A DNA stretch of 40,372 nt from Bacteroidota bacterium (GTDB lineage Bacteria > Bacteroidota > Bacteroidia > Bacteroidales > GCA-2748055), in contig JAHEEC010000030.1 in the NCBI GenBank assembly GCA_024640885.1, positions 1 to 40,372 of the forward strand. The letters are read 5' to 3'. Position 1 is the stretch's first letter, and each line of letters opens with the position of its first letter. Under the pieces are notes generated by a model. That model was not told the DNA's origin. It saw nothing but the letters and a program-made list of their open reading frames with translations, and did no database searches. The position numbers were made by a program, and so were the translations under genes. This document shows positions 26,701-35,002 of the stretch, piece after piece.

Positions 26701-26984
26701 TCCTGCCCGCTGATTGGAAACTCCATAGTTTTGTAGCCCACATAGGATATTTTCACCCTTGTCACACCCGAACTTAGTTTAAGGGCAAAGTTCCCATTCA
26801 GATCGGTCACGGTACCATTCAGGGTCCTATTCACTTCATTGACCTCAACGACCGTCACACCGATCAGGGGTTCTCCGGTGGAGTGGTCAGTGACGGTTCC
26901 CTTGAGCACGACAGGTACCTGGCACATCAGGGGTGTTATCCACAGAAGGCTGATCAGGATTAGGCTATGGATCTTTTTTCTCAT
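23772..26984 (-). CDS. SusC/RagA-family TonB-dependent outer-membrane transporter (SusC-1)
   Basis: A 1070-residue transporter with a signal peptide (MRKKIHSLILISLLWITPLMCQ), a carboxypeptidase-regulatory-like domain at about 27-103 (GTVTDHSTGEPLIGVTV), a TonB box EEVVITY at 109-115, the plug with DLTGSVEKV, QPLIVVDGVPF and VLKDAAATAVWGSRGANG, and a long beta-barrel whose last strand ends YILSINVKF. This is the standard SusC layout without an N-terminal STN domain, so no anti-sigma signalling module is expected. It begins 8 bp after the four-repeat FAS1 gene and ends 3 bp before SusD-1. The function is energy-dependent uptake of oligosaccharides across the outer membrane. Confidence 0.96.
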   Translation of the reverse strand: MRKKIHSLILISLLWITPLMCQVPVVLKGTVTDHSTGEPLIGVTVVEVNEVNRTLNGTVTDLNGNFALKLSSGVTRVKISYVGYKTMEFPISGQDVLQVNLQEESRTLEEVVITYEGKKVGGFIPISERDLTGSVEKVEMSELEEVKVSSLGEMLQGRASNVDITMASGDPGAGMSVRIRGTASISGSNQPLIVVDGVPFEIELDNDFDFSAVTQEQFSGLLNIAPEDILSIQVLKDAAATAVWGSRGANGVLLIETKRGVKGKTSFEYLYKLSIQQQPKSIPLLDGDSYSMLMLEGILNSGSRQIPNELAYNKEWEEYYNYSQNTDWLGSITRTGIAHDHNFSLTGGGESALYRFSAGYMDQDGTTVGTDYQRFTSRFNLDYHVSEKLLFSGDLSYTYSNNNLSYQESAIPTTVRALSYIKAPNMSIYEYDPKGKLSDNYFSPGDNFQGQGYQWYNPVAMANEATWNRKQHRLRTKLQLRYDILDNLVFQSFVAYDLDNQLENKFLPQIVTGMHWTSSFANLASGMDYQSSVLESQSQLVYTYVKSSKHKLTSMIAFTLSDRRNGWYYGSTSNLPSAYLTNYAQDAPVYWIGDGYSQNRMVAFLGFAHYSLLDRYMIQVNIRREGSSRFGYESRWGNFPSVSLAYRISSESFMERFEFLNDLKIRYSYGVNGNQPGSSYGYFNLYSTGQEYIDMPVVIPTNLQLDHFRWEKNSQINYGVDLFAFKNYLEVHFDIYRQKSKDLLWENLDLPATSGFPKITRNWGSMDNRGWEVMFVTDLVKRGSFNLDFNFNIAHNENKITEIPENFDFEFESEGDNGQYARRAVEGHPIGAFYGFQYLGVFPTDADAVARDADGNSILDLEGKPLYMRYGNADGYRFRGGDAIYRDINHDGLINELDIIWLGDSNPNFIGGFGSKVSWKNLVVTLFFHYRLGQDIVNMTKMSNENMFSRNNQSISVLNRWRRQGDVTDIPRALYNQGYNWLGSDRFVEDGSFVRFKSASISYNFRKLAPKIGLKEIKLHMMVYNLYTWTRYTGVDPEVPMLSNDPFFIGEDNADTPPPQSYILSINVKF

Positions 26985-26992
26985 CTCTTGCG

Positions 26993-29137
26993 CTACTCAA
27001 AAAGGAGGTATGAATCTATCTGGTGGATCACTCCGTTCTCGGCCATATGGTTCGGGGTCACCACGGAACGAATGTTTCCCTGTTGGTCACTGATCCTTAG
27101 ATCATGTTTTACATTGAGAATCTCGATGGTGTTGAACAGGTATCCGCTTTCCTCATCGATCCTTGTGGTATTGAAGGTCCCGCTTTTTTTGCCGTCGTCA
27201 AAAATCACCCCTTCTACAAAATGATACCTTATAAACTGCTGAAGAGAATCCTTATCGGTGGGGATCAGGCCGCTGGCAATTCCCTCTTCAAGTGCCTGGT
27301 TGGTAGGAATGAAGCAGGTATAGGAGGTGCCGACGGAAAGGTTATCTAGGCTGCTCGGGAGGCTGTTCTCGTCCAGTACAATCAGTCCGGATTGGAAACA
27401 AAGCTGGTAGAATTTCTGATATTGCTGGTACACACCCGGATTGGACAGGATCCCAAATATGGAAAGGTTCGGTGAAACCATCATCCTGTCGATCCTGTAA
27501 AGCATTCCCTTTCCGCTGACTGGCTCAGGAGGGCCTAACGAGGAGTTGGAGAGATCCCCACCTGCGAAGATCCCTTCCGGTCTGACTCCGATGTAGGTAT
27601 TCTGGGATGCTTCAATGAAGGTTCCTTCCTCAAAGTCCTCCGGTTGCAGCTCCCCGAATACCAGGTGGGTGTTCACAATATCCCTGGCCACCTGGGGAGA
27701 GACTGGAGTCAGCGGGCTTTTGTCGTTATAAAGGCCATACCCGCCGATCCCGGTCCTGAATATGTATCCGGCAGCCCTCAGGGCCTGGTTGGAAGGGGCA
27801 AACAGGGTAAAATTCAGGTTTTCCTCGTTAAGGAGCTTATCCACCAGGTAGAATACCAACATATCGGTGAACCATTCATAATCCTTGTCACCCATGATCG
27901 GTCCAGCCACCGATTCAAATATCCTGGGCAGTAAATATTTATTGAGGCCGCAGAAAGGTCCGTTGCTGGCCATGCGTGAGAAGTGAATATCCGCCGGGGC
28001 GATGTTGCAATCCACCAGGGTTGAGGTGAGGTCCCACTCCCATTCCGTGGTCATGGAGCTGAACTGCGAAGGCCAGTAATTGGTCCCAATATAGTGTGAC
28101 AGGTACCAGTTGATCCAGAATTCCCCGATCTCGTTTATTGAACCATAGCCACGGGTCCGGTCAGACATAAATTGCTGAAGGGCATCATTTGTGGGTGCAA
28201 AAAGGGTCAGTACATTCTGATACCCGTTAAAAGCCACATTCTCCACATCCGGTGAAGTACCGGTTGGAAAAACAGAATTCATTTTCAGAAAGAGTGAATC
28301 GAGAATCCCGTCCTCGTCAATATCTCCGTCATTGTTCTGCGCGGTGGTATAGCTGATGGAATACTGGTAATAAGTATTTTTCTCGATTAATTCCCTGAAT
28401 GTGCTGTATTCATTCATCTCCTCCAGGATGTCGTCATGGTTTGGAGGTGGTTGAAGAACCCTGTTGATCCGGTGAATCCAACCGTTCTGGGCAGGTACAT
28501 CGTACTCGGTCACTTCAGCCCGGTCCACATGGAATCCAGCAAACGGAGATAGAGGGTAGAGAAACTCATAATTGGCTGCCGCATCCAGTTTGAGCTCCTT
28601 AAAATATTCGCTGGAGTAGACAGGTACAAACTTGGTCTCATGGTACACATCAAAGACCCTGCCCAGGGTATCAAACTCCTGGGTGAGCGGTGGTCTGAAC
28701 CTGGTGGGTTGTTTGAAATTCAGGGTGGTGTAATCGATCTCATCATCCTGGACATTCAGACCGTAGAGGAGCATGTACCGGGAGTAAGCCCAGAAAACAA
28801 TGTGGTAATATACGATCCCCCTCAACTCCTCAGACGGGATCTCTTCCAGGGAAGCATATCCGGTTTCATTGAAGAATTCCATAAAAGCCTGGTCGTCGGG
28901 CGCAAACACTGTGAAATTACCTGTCTTCCCCAGCACATTGTCAAATTCAACCAGTTCGACCGCTCTTATGAACTGTGAATAATTCCCATCCTCCTTCAGG
29001 ACATCAAGAATGGTCCCGATCAGGTCCCCCGGGACCTTGTAGTATTCATCAAACCGCTTCTCGCACGTGCTGAAGAGTATCAGAGAAAAACTCAAAAAGC
29101 CGAGGAGGCGGACCAGAAGTTTGATTCTAATTTCCAT
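26993..29137 (-). CDS. Four-repeat FAS1 (fasciclin) lipoprotein upstream of SusC-1
   Basis: A 714-residue lipoprotein (SLILFSTC, Cys25). Four FAS1 domains can be traced by their repeated TLFAP and NGxIHxI signatures: about 38-230 (FTVFAPDDQAF, NGWIHRINRVL), 235-405 (LTLFAPTNDAL), 415-555 (FTLFAPSNQAL, GMLYRIDRMM) and 558-712 (TCFIPTNQAL, NGVIHQIDSYL). There is no C-terminal sandwich, unlike the other two FAS1 proteins here. The start ATG 29137 lies 1 bp after the stop of a 45-residue ORF and the stop lies 8 bp before SusC-1. The tight placement suggests a surface lipoprotein that works with the SusC-1/D-1 pair, perhaps in adhesion or glycan capture (inference). Confidence 0.92.
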   Translation of the reverse strand: MEIRIKLLVRLLGFLSFSLILFSTCEKRFDEYYKVPGDLIGTILDVLKEDGNYSQFIRAVELVEFDNVLGKTGNFTVFAPDDQAFMEFFNETGYASLEEIPSEELRGIVYYHIVFWAYSRYMLLYGLNVQDDEIDYTTLNFKQPTRFRPPLTQEFDTLGRVFDVYHETKFVPVYSSEYFKELKLDAAANYEFLYPLSPFAGFHVDRAEVTEYDVPAQNGWIHRINRVLQPPPNHDDILEEMNEYSTFRELIEKNTYYQYSISYTTAQNNDGDIDEDGILDSLFLKMNSVFPTGTSPDVENVAFNGYQNVLTLFAPTNDALQQFMSDRTRGYGSINEIGEFWINWYLSHYIGTNYWPSQFSSMTTEWEWDLTSTLVDCNIAPADIHFSRMASNGPFCGLNKYLLPRIFESVAGPIMGDKDYEWFTDMLVFYLVDKLLNEENLNFTLFAPSNQALRAAGYIFRTGIGGYGLYNDKSPLTPVSPQVARDIVNTHLVFGELQPEDFEEGTFIEASQNTYIGVRPEGIFAGGDLSNSSLGPPEPVSGKGMLYRIDRMMVSPNLSIFGILSNPGVYQQYQKFYQLCFQSGLIVLDENSLPSSLDNLSVGTSYTCFIPTNQALEEGIASGLIPTDKDSLQQFIRYHFVEGVIFDDGKKSGTFNTTRIDEESGYLFNTIEILNVKHDLRISDQQGNIRSVVTPNHMAENGVIHQIDSYLLFE

Positions 29138-29138
29138 A

Positions 29139-29276
29139 TCAGCTTAAGAGGAGAATAATGATGGTTGCCAAAACTGCAAGCAAAAGAAACACACTGCCGA
29201 TCAACCGGATCCTGAACCTGGATACCGCCCTCTTTTTGGTGGTCAGATCCACCATCTTTGACGTGTGAGCCTTCAT
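29139..29276 (-). CDS. 45-residue single-pass membrane protein at the head of the PUL train
   Basis: Reading the minus strand by hand gives an uninterrupted 45-codon frame from ATG 29276 to TGA at 29141-29139. The first 24 residues are strongly basic (KAHTSK, TTKKR, SRFRIR) and the last 21 are one hydrophobic segment (LIGSVFLLLAVLATIIILLL), with the stop one residue later. The positive-inside rule predicts an N-in, inner-membrane protein. Its stop is 1 bp from the ATG of the FAS1 gene (TGATATG), which suggests coupled translation. ATG 29255 (residue 8) is an alternative start. I recognise no family. It could also be a leader peptide that controls the downstream genes. It is not homologous in any visible way to the FAS1 signal peptide. 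Confidence 0.6.
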   Translation of the reverse strand: MKAHTSKMVDLTTKKRAVSRFRIRLIGSVFLLLAVLATIIILLLS

Positions 29277-29334
29277 CCATCAATTTCGTTGGATAAAAAT
29301 TACGAAGGATTTGAATCTGCCAGTTTCACCAGGG

Positions 29335-29361
29335 TCCGGATTCATGGCACAATAATCCGGA
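29335..29361. promoter_or_regulatory. Inverted repeat upstream of the PUL train
   Basis: Perfect 8-bp arms TCCGGATT (29335-29342) and AATCCGGA (29354-29361) separated by 11 bp. The element lies in the 123-bp gap between the HTCS stop (29400) and the 45-residue ORF (29276), the only place where a promoter for the SusCD train can sit. It may be an operator; as a terminator for the HTCS gene it lacks a U-run on either strand. A weak candidate promoter box TAATTTTT lies nearer the ORF on the minus strand. Confidence 0.4.
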
Positions 29362-29399
29362 AAGCCCTGATCTTAAAAATAGCAGGCTTGGAAACCCTC

Positions 29400-32300
29400 T
29401 CAATTGGAGGATGTCGTGAGAAAGGTCCGGATGTACTCTCCCGGGGTGGTTTGATAGTACTTTCTGAAAAGCCTGATCATATAAGAACTGCTGCTGAAAC
29501 CCACCATCACATGGACTTCTGACAGGGGCCTTTTTTCGTAGAGCATGAGCCGGATGGCATGTTTGATACGAAGCTTCTGGACATATTCCCCGATGGTCTG
29601 GCCCGTGACCGACCTGACTCTCTCATAGAGCACCGTTCTGCTTACCCCCAGGTCCGCGGCAAGGATTGCTGCGTTCAGCGACACATTACGGATATTGTTG
29701 ATAATGGACCGGTCAAGCAGTTTGAGGAATTCAGTCTCCCTGACCCTGTTAACCTCTTCAATATTTTCCAGGCCGCTGCCCGAGTATTTTAACATGCGAA
29801 TGCGGTTGTTCTCAATAATCCGCCGGATCTGGGATGTCAGCATCTGGATGCTGAATGGCTTTGTAATGACAAGGTCGGCACCCAGGTTCAGCCCTGCCTC
29901 CCGCTCATGCAACTCGCTCTTTCCGGTAAGCAGGATCACAGGGGTTGATGAAAGGGTTGCGTCTTCCCTGACCCGCCTGATCAATGCCTCCCCGTCCATC
30001 ACCGGCATGATCCAGTCGAGAATCACGAGATCGGGACGGAACTGCCTCATGGTTTGCAGGCCCAACGCACCATTTGGAGCATCCATTACAAGGTAATCCT
30101 CCGAAAGGCGCTCCTTCAGGTAGTTTCTCAATTCATCATGGTCCTCAACCACCAGGATCCGCGGGAGATGTTTGTTTTTTTCCGTCGGTTTTTCCTTCAC
30201 AGGTTCCATTACCCTTGAAATTGGCTGATCCTTCAACACAGATTGTTCCAGGGGTGCGCATGCCTGAGGGGCCATTTTCTCCTCCCCTGTGAGGTGTCCG
30301 TCCCCCAGGGGGAACATGACCAGTATCTCGGTGCCCACACCACGCTCACTGCCGACCCCTATCTCGCCATGATGGATCAGGACCAGGTTTTTCACCAGGG
30401 CTAAGCCGATCCCGCTTCCGATGTGATGGCTGGCCCGCTCGGCCTCAATCTGGTAGAACCGGTCAAATATCTTTGGAAGCGATTCCCTGGATATACCTAC
30501 CCCTGTATCAGAAACCAGTATCCCGATATATTGAAGGTCCCTTTTTTCTTTGTTCAACCGGAGGGTGTTGTAATGTGGCTTGTACTTGTAATCCAGGGGA
30601 TTCCTGACCAGGGACAGGGTGACAAGACCATCGTCGCTTGTGTACTTCAAGGCATTTTCCAGGAGGTTATTAATAATCTTCCTGAATTTTTCCCTGTCCA
30701 CCCAGATCTGGATGCGTTCTTCGGGAATATCGAAATAAAAATGCACCCTTCTTTGTTCAGCAACACATTCAAATTCCTCAACCATATCCCTTATAATACC
30801 TGTTAATTCTATCTTTTCGGCGCGCAGCTTGCTGATGCCCGCATCAGTTCTCCTGAACTCCAGCAATTCATTGACCAGCTTAAGCAGGTTATCCGCATTA
30901 TGCCGGGCCACCAGCAGGTTTTTCCGGTTGCGAGGGGAGAGCCTGTTTTCATCCAGGATATCGTTCAGAGGTGCCTTGATCAGGGAAAGCGGGGTTTTCA
31001 ATTCATGTGAGATGTTTGTGAAGAACATCAGCTTGGATTGGTGCAGCTTTTCATTAAAGGCCAGTTCATGTTTAAGCCCGATGAACCGGACCAGTGAATG
31101 GGTGATCACAATTACCAGGGCCAGAATAAGCAATAAATAGATGGAGTAGGCATAATTCGTCTTCCACCAGGGCGGCAGAATGGTTAACATCTTCTCCACG
31201 TAGGTTCCGTCCCAGGCAGACTCATTTTCCGTGGCCATGACCCTGAAATGGTATGTTCCCGGAGAAAGGTTGTTGTAAGTGGCCAGACGCATGCCCCTCA
31301 CGTCCCGGATCCATTCATTGTCATAACCTTCAAGCATGTAAGAGTACTTGATCCTATGATGGTTTACCAGGCCCGTGGCATAGAATGAAAATGAAAAATT
31401 CCTGTTGTTCCTGTGGTTCAGTACAAGGTGATTCATTTGGGAGATGTGACGGTCCATGATCACATCACCGTTAATGGTGTCACCACATTCCACGAGCTTG
31501 TTCTGGATCCTGAATTCCGAAACCAGCACCCTGAAACTGGAAGTGTCGCTTTTGATGTCACGGGGGTAAAAGAGGTTGAAGCCATCCACTCCACCGAAAT
31601 ACAACTCTCCGTCGGGAGCCTTGAAATAGGATTTCCACATAAAATAGTCTGATAACAATCCATCTTCCCTGTAATAATTCTCAAACCTTTCGGTCACAGG
31701 ATCAAATTTTCCCAGCCCGTTCTCCGTACTGACCCAGATATTTCCCTGCTCATCACCCAGCACACCATAAATGGCGTTTCCCGGTGCTCCGTCTTTGATT
31801 TTATAATAGGTGTACCGGATTCCCTCACTGCCGGGTTCTGCCCTGGCCAGCCCCATGGCATAAGTGCCGATCCAGATGCGTGAACTTTTATCCTGGTATA
31901 TGGAGATGCAATTCCGGAGGATCAATGGCTCCTGCTGGTCGTTATTTCGAGGGCCTGAAACCAGATCGTCCCCTCTGTAATAAATCGAGGTTACCGTATC
32001 AAAACCGGGGGTTCTCAATGCAAATTGTTCCGGTGTAAAGTCCAACCTGCATAATCCATGGTCCCATGAAGAGATCCAGATGGTATAGCGGTCGAACAGG
32101 AAGGATTGCACGTTATGGTTTTCCAGGATCCACTGAAATTGTCCTGAACCATAGTCAAACATTCCAAGGCCGTTCCTGGTCCCGATCCAGATCCTGCCAA
32201 GTGAATCGCCAAGGATATGGTAAATCTCCTGATGCTGGTTGAGGAAATCCGGCCGGGAGAACCTGATGCTCCCATCATGAGCCCCGTCTGCAATACAAAG

Positions 32301-33608
32301 ACCATTATCATGGGAACCGATCCACAATCTTTCATGATCATCAAGGAAAAGGGACGAAATATAATTGGAACAGATGCCCCCGGTTTGTGTCGGGTCATAT
32401 TTATAGTGGCTGATATTGCCAGAACGGGTATCAATGCGGTCAAGCCCGTCGTTGTACAATCCCACCCAGATAAAACCGGCCGGGTCCCTGAAAATGGACC
32501 GGACCGCATTTCCGCCCAGTCCCATATTCAGGTTCTCCCTGTACCTGAAGGATCTGAAATCCTGGGTCCTGATATTGATCCTGGTAAAACCCTCATTCAG
32601 GTATGTGAGCCAGATGATCCCTGATTGATCCCCGTGAATTCCCGTGATCTGCTCGTTCAGGATGCTATTGGAATTATCCGTTTCATGCCTTAGCGTCTCA
32701 ACCCTTCCTGTCTGGCGGTTGATCCTTCTGAGGGTCGATCCGGACGCCACCCATAAATCCGTTTTGAAGTCCTCGAAGATGGCGGTAATCTCTTCCCGTA
32801 ATAAAGGCTCCAGGGCCGCATCATGTTTGAAGTACCTGGAAACCGGGTCGACAAAGCAACCCTGATCCTCGTCAAATATAAAAAGTCCATCGGAGGTACC
32901 CACCCAGCAAATTCGGTCCGAATCATAAAAAATGGTATTCAACCGCCCGATTTCCACCGGAGAAGGAACATCCCCAATGCCTGTAATGGTCAGTAATTTA
33001 TTGGTGAGATCATACTTTTTAATAGCCCGGTCGGTAATGATCAGCAGGAAAGTGCTGTCCCGGTTCAGGACAAACCGGCCCCTGTACTCATCCTCGTAAA
33101 TAATGAAATTACTTTTGGAACTGTCGATTCTTACAAGCTGATTGTTGCAGTTTACCCAAATTGCCCCTGATTTATCCTGCACCGCCGAGGCCTGCCGGCT
33201 GATCTCATTCCTCCGGAGGGATGCAAAAGGCAGATCCTTGATGAGGTTCCTGAAGCTGTCGGTCCCCTTGTTGTAGATGTCGATCCCGTCCTCGTACACC
33301 ACCACCAGTTCCCCGTCATCATCCTCGAAGAGATCCTCCACGAAGTTACTGCTCAGGCTCCCGGGATCATTGGCATCAGAGGTATAGGTCATAAATTCAT
33401 AGCCGTTGTATTTCTGCAGTCCGTTGTAAGTGATGATCCATGCATGGCCCTCCCGGTCCACAAAGATCTTGAACACGTTGTCGCTGATGAGTCCGTTGGA
33501 GATGTTGTAATGATCGTAGGTATACTCCCGGCCCTGGGACCAGCTGTTCAGAGCCGTTCCAAAGAGGAGGGTGAACAGAAGCATGTAAAATGACCGGGTG
33601 CGGATCAT
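29400..33608 (-). CDS. Hybrid two-component system (HTCS) sensor kinase/AraC-type regulator
   Basis: A 1402-residue one-protein signalling system. After a signal peptide (residues 1-25) come two periplasmic beta-propellers made of two-component-regulator repeats (for example GHAWIITYNGLQKYN, RIWIGTRNGLGMFD, NIWVSTENGLGKFD) and a Y_Y_Y domain (YSYMLEGYDNEW, NLSPGTYHFRV). A membrane helix lies near 820-843. The cytoplasmic part has HisKA with phospho-acceptor His868 (NISHELKTPLSL), an HATPase domain (NNLLENALKYTSD, DTGVGIS, GSGIGLALVK), a receiver with Asp1198 (VILDWIMPVMDG) and a C-terminal AraC helix-turn-helix. HTCS proteins bind oligosaccharide in the periplasm and activate the adjacent PUL. 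All catalytic residues are intact. The gene directly precedes the SusCD train on the same strand. Confidence 0.96.
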   Translation of the reverse strand: MIRTRSFYMLLFTLLFGTALNSWSQGREYTYDHYNISNGLISDNVFKIFVDREGHAWIITYNGLQKYNGYEFMTYTSDANDPGSLSSNFVEDLFEDDDGELVVVYEDGIDIYNKGTDSFRNLIKDLPFASLRRNEISRQASAVQDKSGAIWVNCNNQLVRIDSSKSNFIIYEDEYRGRFVLNRDSTFLLIITDRAIKKYDLTNKLLTITGIGDVPSPVEIGRLNTIFYDSDRICWVGTSDGLFIFDEDQGCFVDPVSRYFKHDAALEPLLREEITAIFEDFKTDLWVASGSTLRRINRQTGRVETLRHETDNSNSILNEQITGIHGDQSGIIWLTYLNEGFTRINIRTQDFRSFRYRENLNMGLGGNAVRSIFRDPAGFIWVGLYNDGLDRIDTRSGNISHYKYDPTQTGGICSNYISSLFLDDHERLWIGSHDNGLCIADGAHDGSIRFSRPDFLNQHQEIYHILGDSLGRIWIGTRNGLGMFDYGSGQFQWILENHNVQSFLFDRYTIWISSWDHGLCRLDFTPEQFALRTPGFDTVTSIYYRGDDLVSGPRNNDQQEPLILRNCISIYQDKSSRIWIGTYAMGLARAEPGSEGIRYTYYKIKDGAPGNAIYGVLGDEQGNIWVSTENGLGKFDPVTERFENYYREDGLLSDYFMWKSYFKAPDGELYFGGVDGFNLFYPRDIKSDTSSFRVLVSEFRIQNKLVECGDTINGDVIMDRHISQMNHLVLNHRNNRNFSFSFYATGLVNHHRIKYSYMLEGYDNEWIRDVRGMRLATYNNLSPGTYHFRVMATENESAWDGTYVEKMLTILPPWWKTNYAYSIYLLLILALVIVITHSLVRFIGLKHELAFNEKLHQSKLMFFTNISHELKTPLSLIKAPLNDILDENRLSPRNRKNLLVARHNADNLLKLVNELLEFRRTDAGISKLRAEKIELTGIIRDMVEEFECVAEQRRVHFYFDIPEERIQIWVDREKFRKIINNLLENALKYTSDDGLVTLSLVRNPLDYKYKPHYNTLRLNKEKRDLQYIGILVSDTGVGISRESLPKIFDRFYQIEAERASHHIGSGIGLALVKNLVLIHHGEIGVGSERGVGTEILVMFPLGDGHLTGEEKMAPQACAPLEQSVLKDQPISRVMEPVKEKPTEKNKHLPRILVVEDHDELRNYLKERLSEDYLVMDAPNGALGLQTMRQFRPDLVILDWIMPVMDGEALIRRVREDATLSSTPVILLTGKSELHEREAGLNLGADLVITKPFSIQMLTSQIRRIIENNRIRMLKYSGSGLENIEEVNRVRETEFLKLLDRSIINNIRNVSLNAAILAADLGVSRTVLYERVRSVTGQTIGEYVQKLRIKHAIRLMLYEKRPLSEVHVMVGFSSSSYMIRLFRKYYQTTPGEYIRTFLTTSSN

Positions 33609-33624
33609 AGACGATGATAATATG

Positions 33625-33655
33625 GAAATTTACGGCGAACTATGCACTTTGTCAA
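33625..33655 (-). promoter_or_regulatory. Candidate promoter of the HTCS gene
   Basis: On the minus strand TTGACA (33655-33650) is followed after 17 bp by TAAATT (33632-33627), which extends to TAAATTTC, one mismatch from the Bacteroidota box TAnnTTTG. Transcription would begin close to 33620, leaving a leader of roughly 12 bases before ATG 33608. I see nothing else of note in the 133-bp gap 33609-33741. Confidence 0.5.
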
Positions 33656-33741
33656 GCTCCATCGCAAATTCACATGCATCCCGTTGAAGCTGAATTCGCA
33701 CCCGGCCCGCTGTCATCTTCCATGGCCTGTCCGGGGCAGCC

Positions 33742-34980
33742 TCATTTCAATGCCCTTCGCCTGAGCAATGCCTCCAGGTAGTAATAGTCGGCATAGATGA
33801 GGGGAACATCGACCTCCGAATCTGCCGGGAGGCTGCCGGTGGAGTGATCCAGCAGGAAGCCGTAGTTCTCCCCTCTGGGGGAACGGTATGCATCGGAACT
33901 CAGGCTTTCCATGATCCAGTCGGCTTTCTCCTCGTAGTCGGCCCCATGCATGGAGTAACCGGAGAGCTCATAGAGCGCCGATGCCATGATGGCTGCCGCA
34001 GAGGCGTCCCTGGGTTCAGGGCGCAGGCGGGGCGTGTCATAGTCCCAGTAAGGGATCCTGTCCTTGGGAAGCCTGGTATGGTAAAGCAAGAATTGAGCGA
34101 TCCCTTCCGCCTGTTGCAGGTAGCGGCGATCCCTGGTAAACCTGTACATCATGGTGTATCCATAGAGGCCCCAGGACTGGCCCCTGGCCCACGCCGAACC
34201 GGGTGAAAAACCCTGGTGGGTATATTTTTTCACCACCTCGCCCGTCCGGGGATCGTAATCCACCACATGAAAGGAGCTGAAATCGGGCCGGTAATGATTC
34301 TCCAGGGTGGTATTTGCATGCCTGACGGCGATCTCCCTGTAAATGGGATCACCGGTCTGCTCGGAGGCCCAGCACAAAAGTTCGAGGTTCATCATGTTAT
34401 CGATGATCACAGGATACTGCCACACATCGCGGTTAAAATCCCATGAACGGATGCATCCCACCTCCTCATTGTACCTTGAGATCAAAGTTTTGGCCGACTG
34501 GATCAGGATCGGGATATAGGTTGTATCACCGGTGATGCGGAGCCCGTTGCCGTAACTGCAATACATCCTGAATCCCACATCATGGTTGGAAGCGTTGTAC
34601 ATCTGCATCTCCAGGAGGCCGGTGTATTCGACGGCCTTCTCTTTCCAGGTGTCAAACCCGGTCAGTTCATACATGTACCACAGGATGCCAGGGTAAAAAC
34701 CACTGGTCCAGTCCTCCGGATAGACCAGGACCAGTCCTCCCTCCTTGTCAATGGAACGGGGAAGGGACCCGCTTTCTGTCCCGGTATCCAGGGTGCGCTC
34801 AAACAGGATGTTCTGCACACTCCCGACAAGGACCAGGACCTGCTCATCGATGGCGTCCAGATCGATCTTATCCAGATTTTCCGACGGAGGGGTGCAGGAA
34901 AAAAAGAGGAGCAAATGAGCCACGAGGAGCGCAGCTAGAAAGGATGTTTTCCGGTTGGGGTTGGCGAATTGATCGATCAT
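33742..34980 (-). CDS. GH88-type unsaturated glucuronyl/uronyl hydrolase lipoprotein
   Basis: A 412-residue protein from ATG 34980 with lipobox LLLFFSC (Cys29). It matches the (alpha/alpha)6-barrel unsaturated-uronyl hydrolases: DWTSGFYPGILWYMYELTG near 90, HDVGF with Asp134, IIDNMMNLELL with Asp194, HQGFSPGSAWARGQSWGLYG and a late EVDVPLIYADYYYLEAL. The spacing of the two Asp residues is about that of the catalytic pair in known GH88 enzymes. Such enzymes cleave the 4,5-unsaturated uronic acid left at the non-reducing end by polysaccharide lyases. The frame extends to 35136, but that overlaps the sulfatase gene by 134 bp and lacks a signal. It lies 22 bp after the sulfatase gene. GH105 is the closest alternative. 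Confidence 0.9.
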   Translation of the reverse strand: MIDQFANPNRKTSFLAALLVAHLLLFFSCTPPSENLDKIDLDAIDEQVLVLVGSVQNILFERTLDTGTESGSLPRSIDKEGGLVLVYPEDWTSGFYPGILWYMYELTGFDTWKEKAVEYTGLLEMQMYNASNHDVGFRMYCSYGNGLRITGDTTYIPILIQSAKTLISRYNEEVGCIRSWDFNRDVWQYPVIIDNMMNLELLCWASEQTGDPIYREIAVRHANTTLENHYRPDFSSFHVVDYDPRTGEVVKKYTHQGFSPGSAWARGQSWGLYGYTMMYRFTRDRRYLQQAEGIAQFLLYHTRLPKDRIPYWDYDTPRLRPEPRDASAAAIMASALYELSGYSMHGADYEEKADWIMESLSSDAYRSPRGENYGFLLDHSTGSLPADSEVDVPLIYADYYYLEALLRRRALK

Positions 34981-35002
34981 AATAAAATTGAATATAGCAG
35001 GG

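Noticed and set aside
29092..29283. 63-codon minus-strand frame from a TTG over the head of the PUL train
   Set aside because: It overlaps both the 45-residue frame and the FAS1 signal peptide, has no signal or domain and lacks an ATG at its first codon; the 45-codon frame with a basic/hydrophobic pattern explains the region better.
29335..29361. Rho-independent terminator of the HTCS gene
   Set aside because: The arms pair but the loop is 11 bases and no U-run follows on the minus strand; I list it as a possible operator instead.
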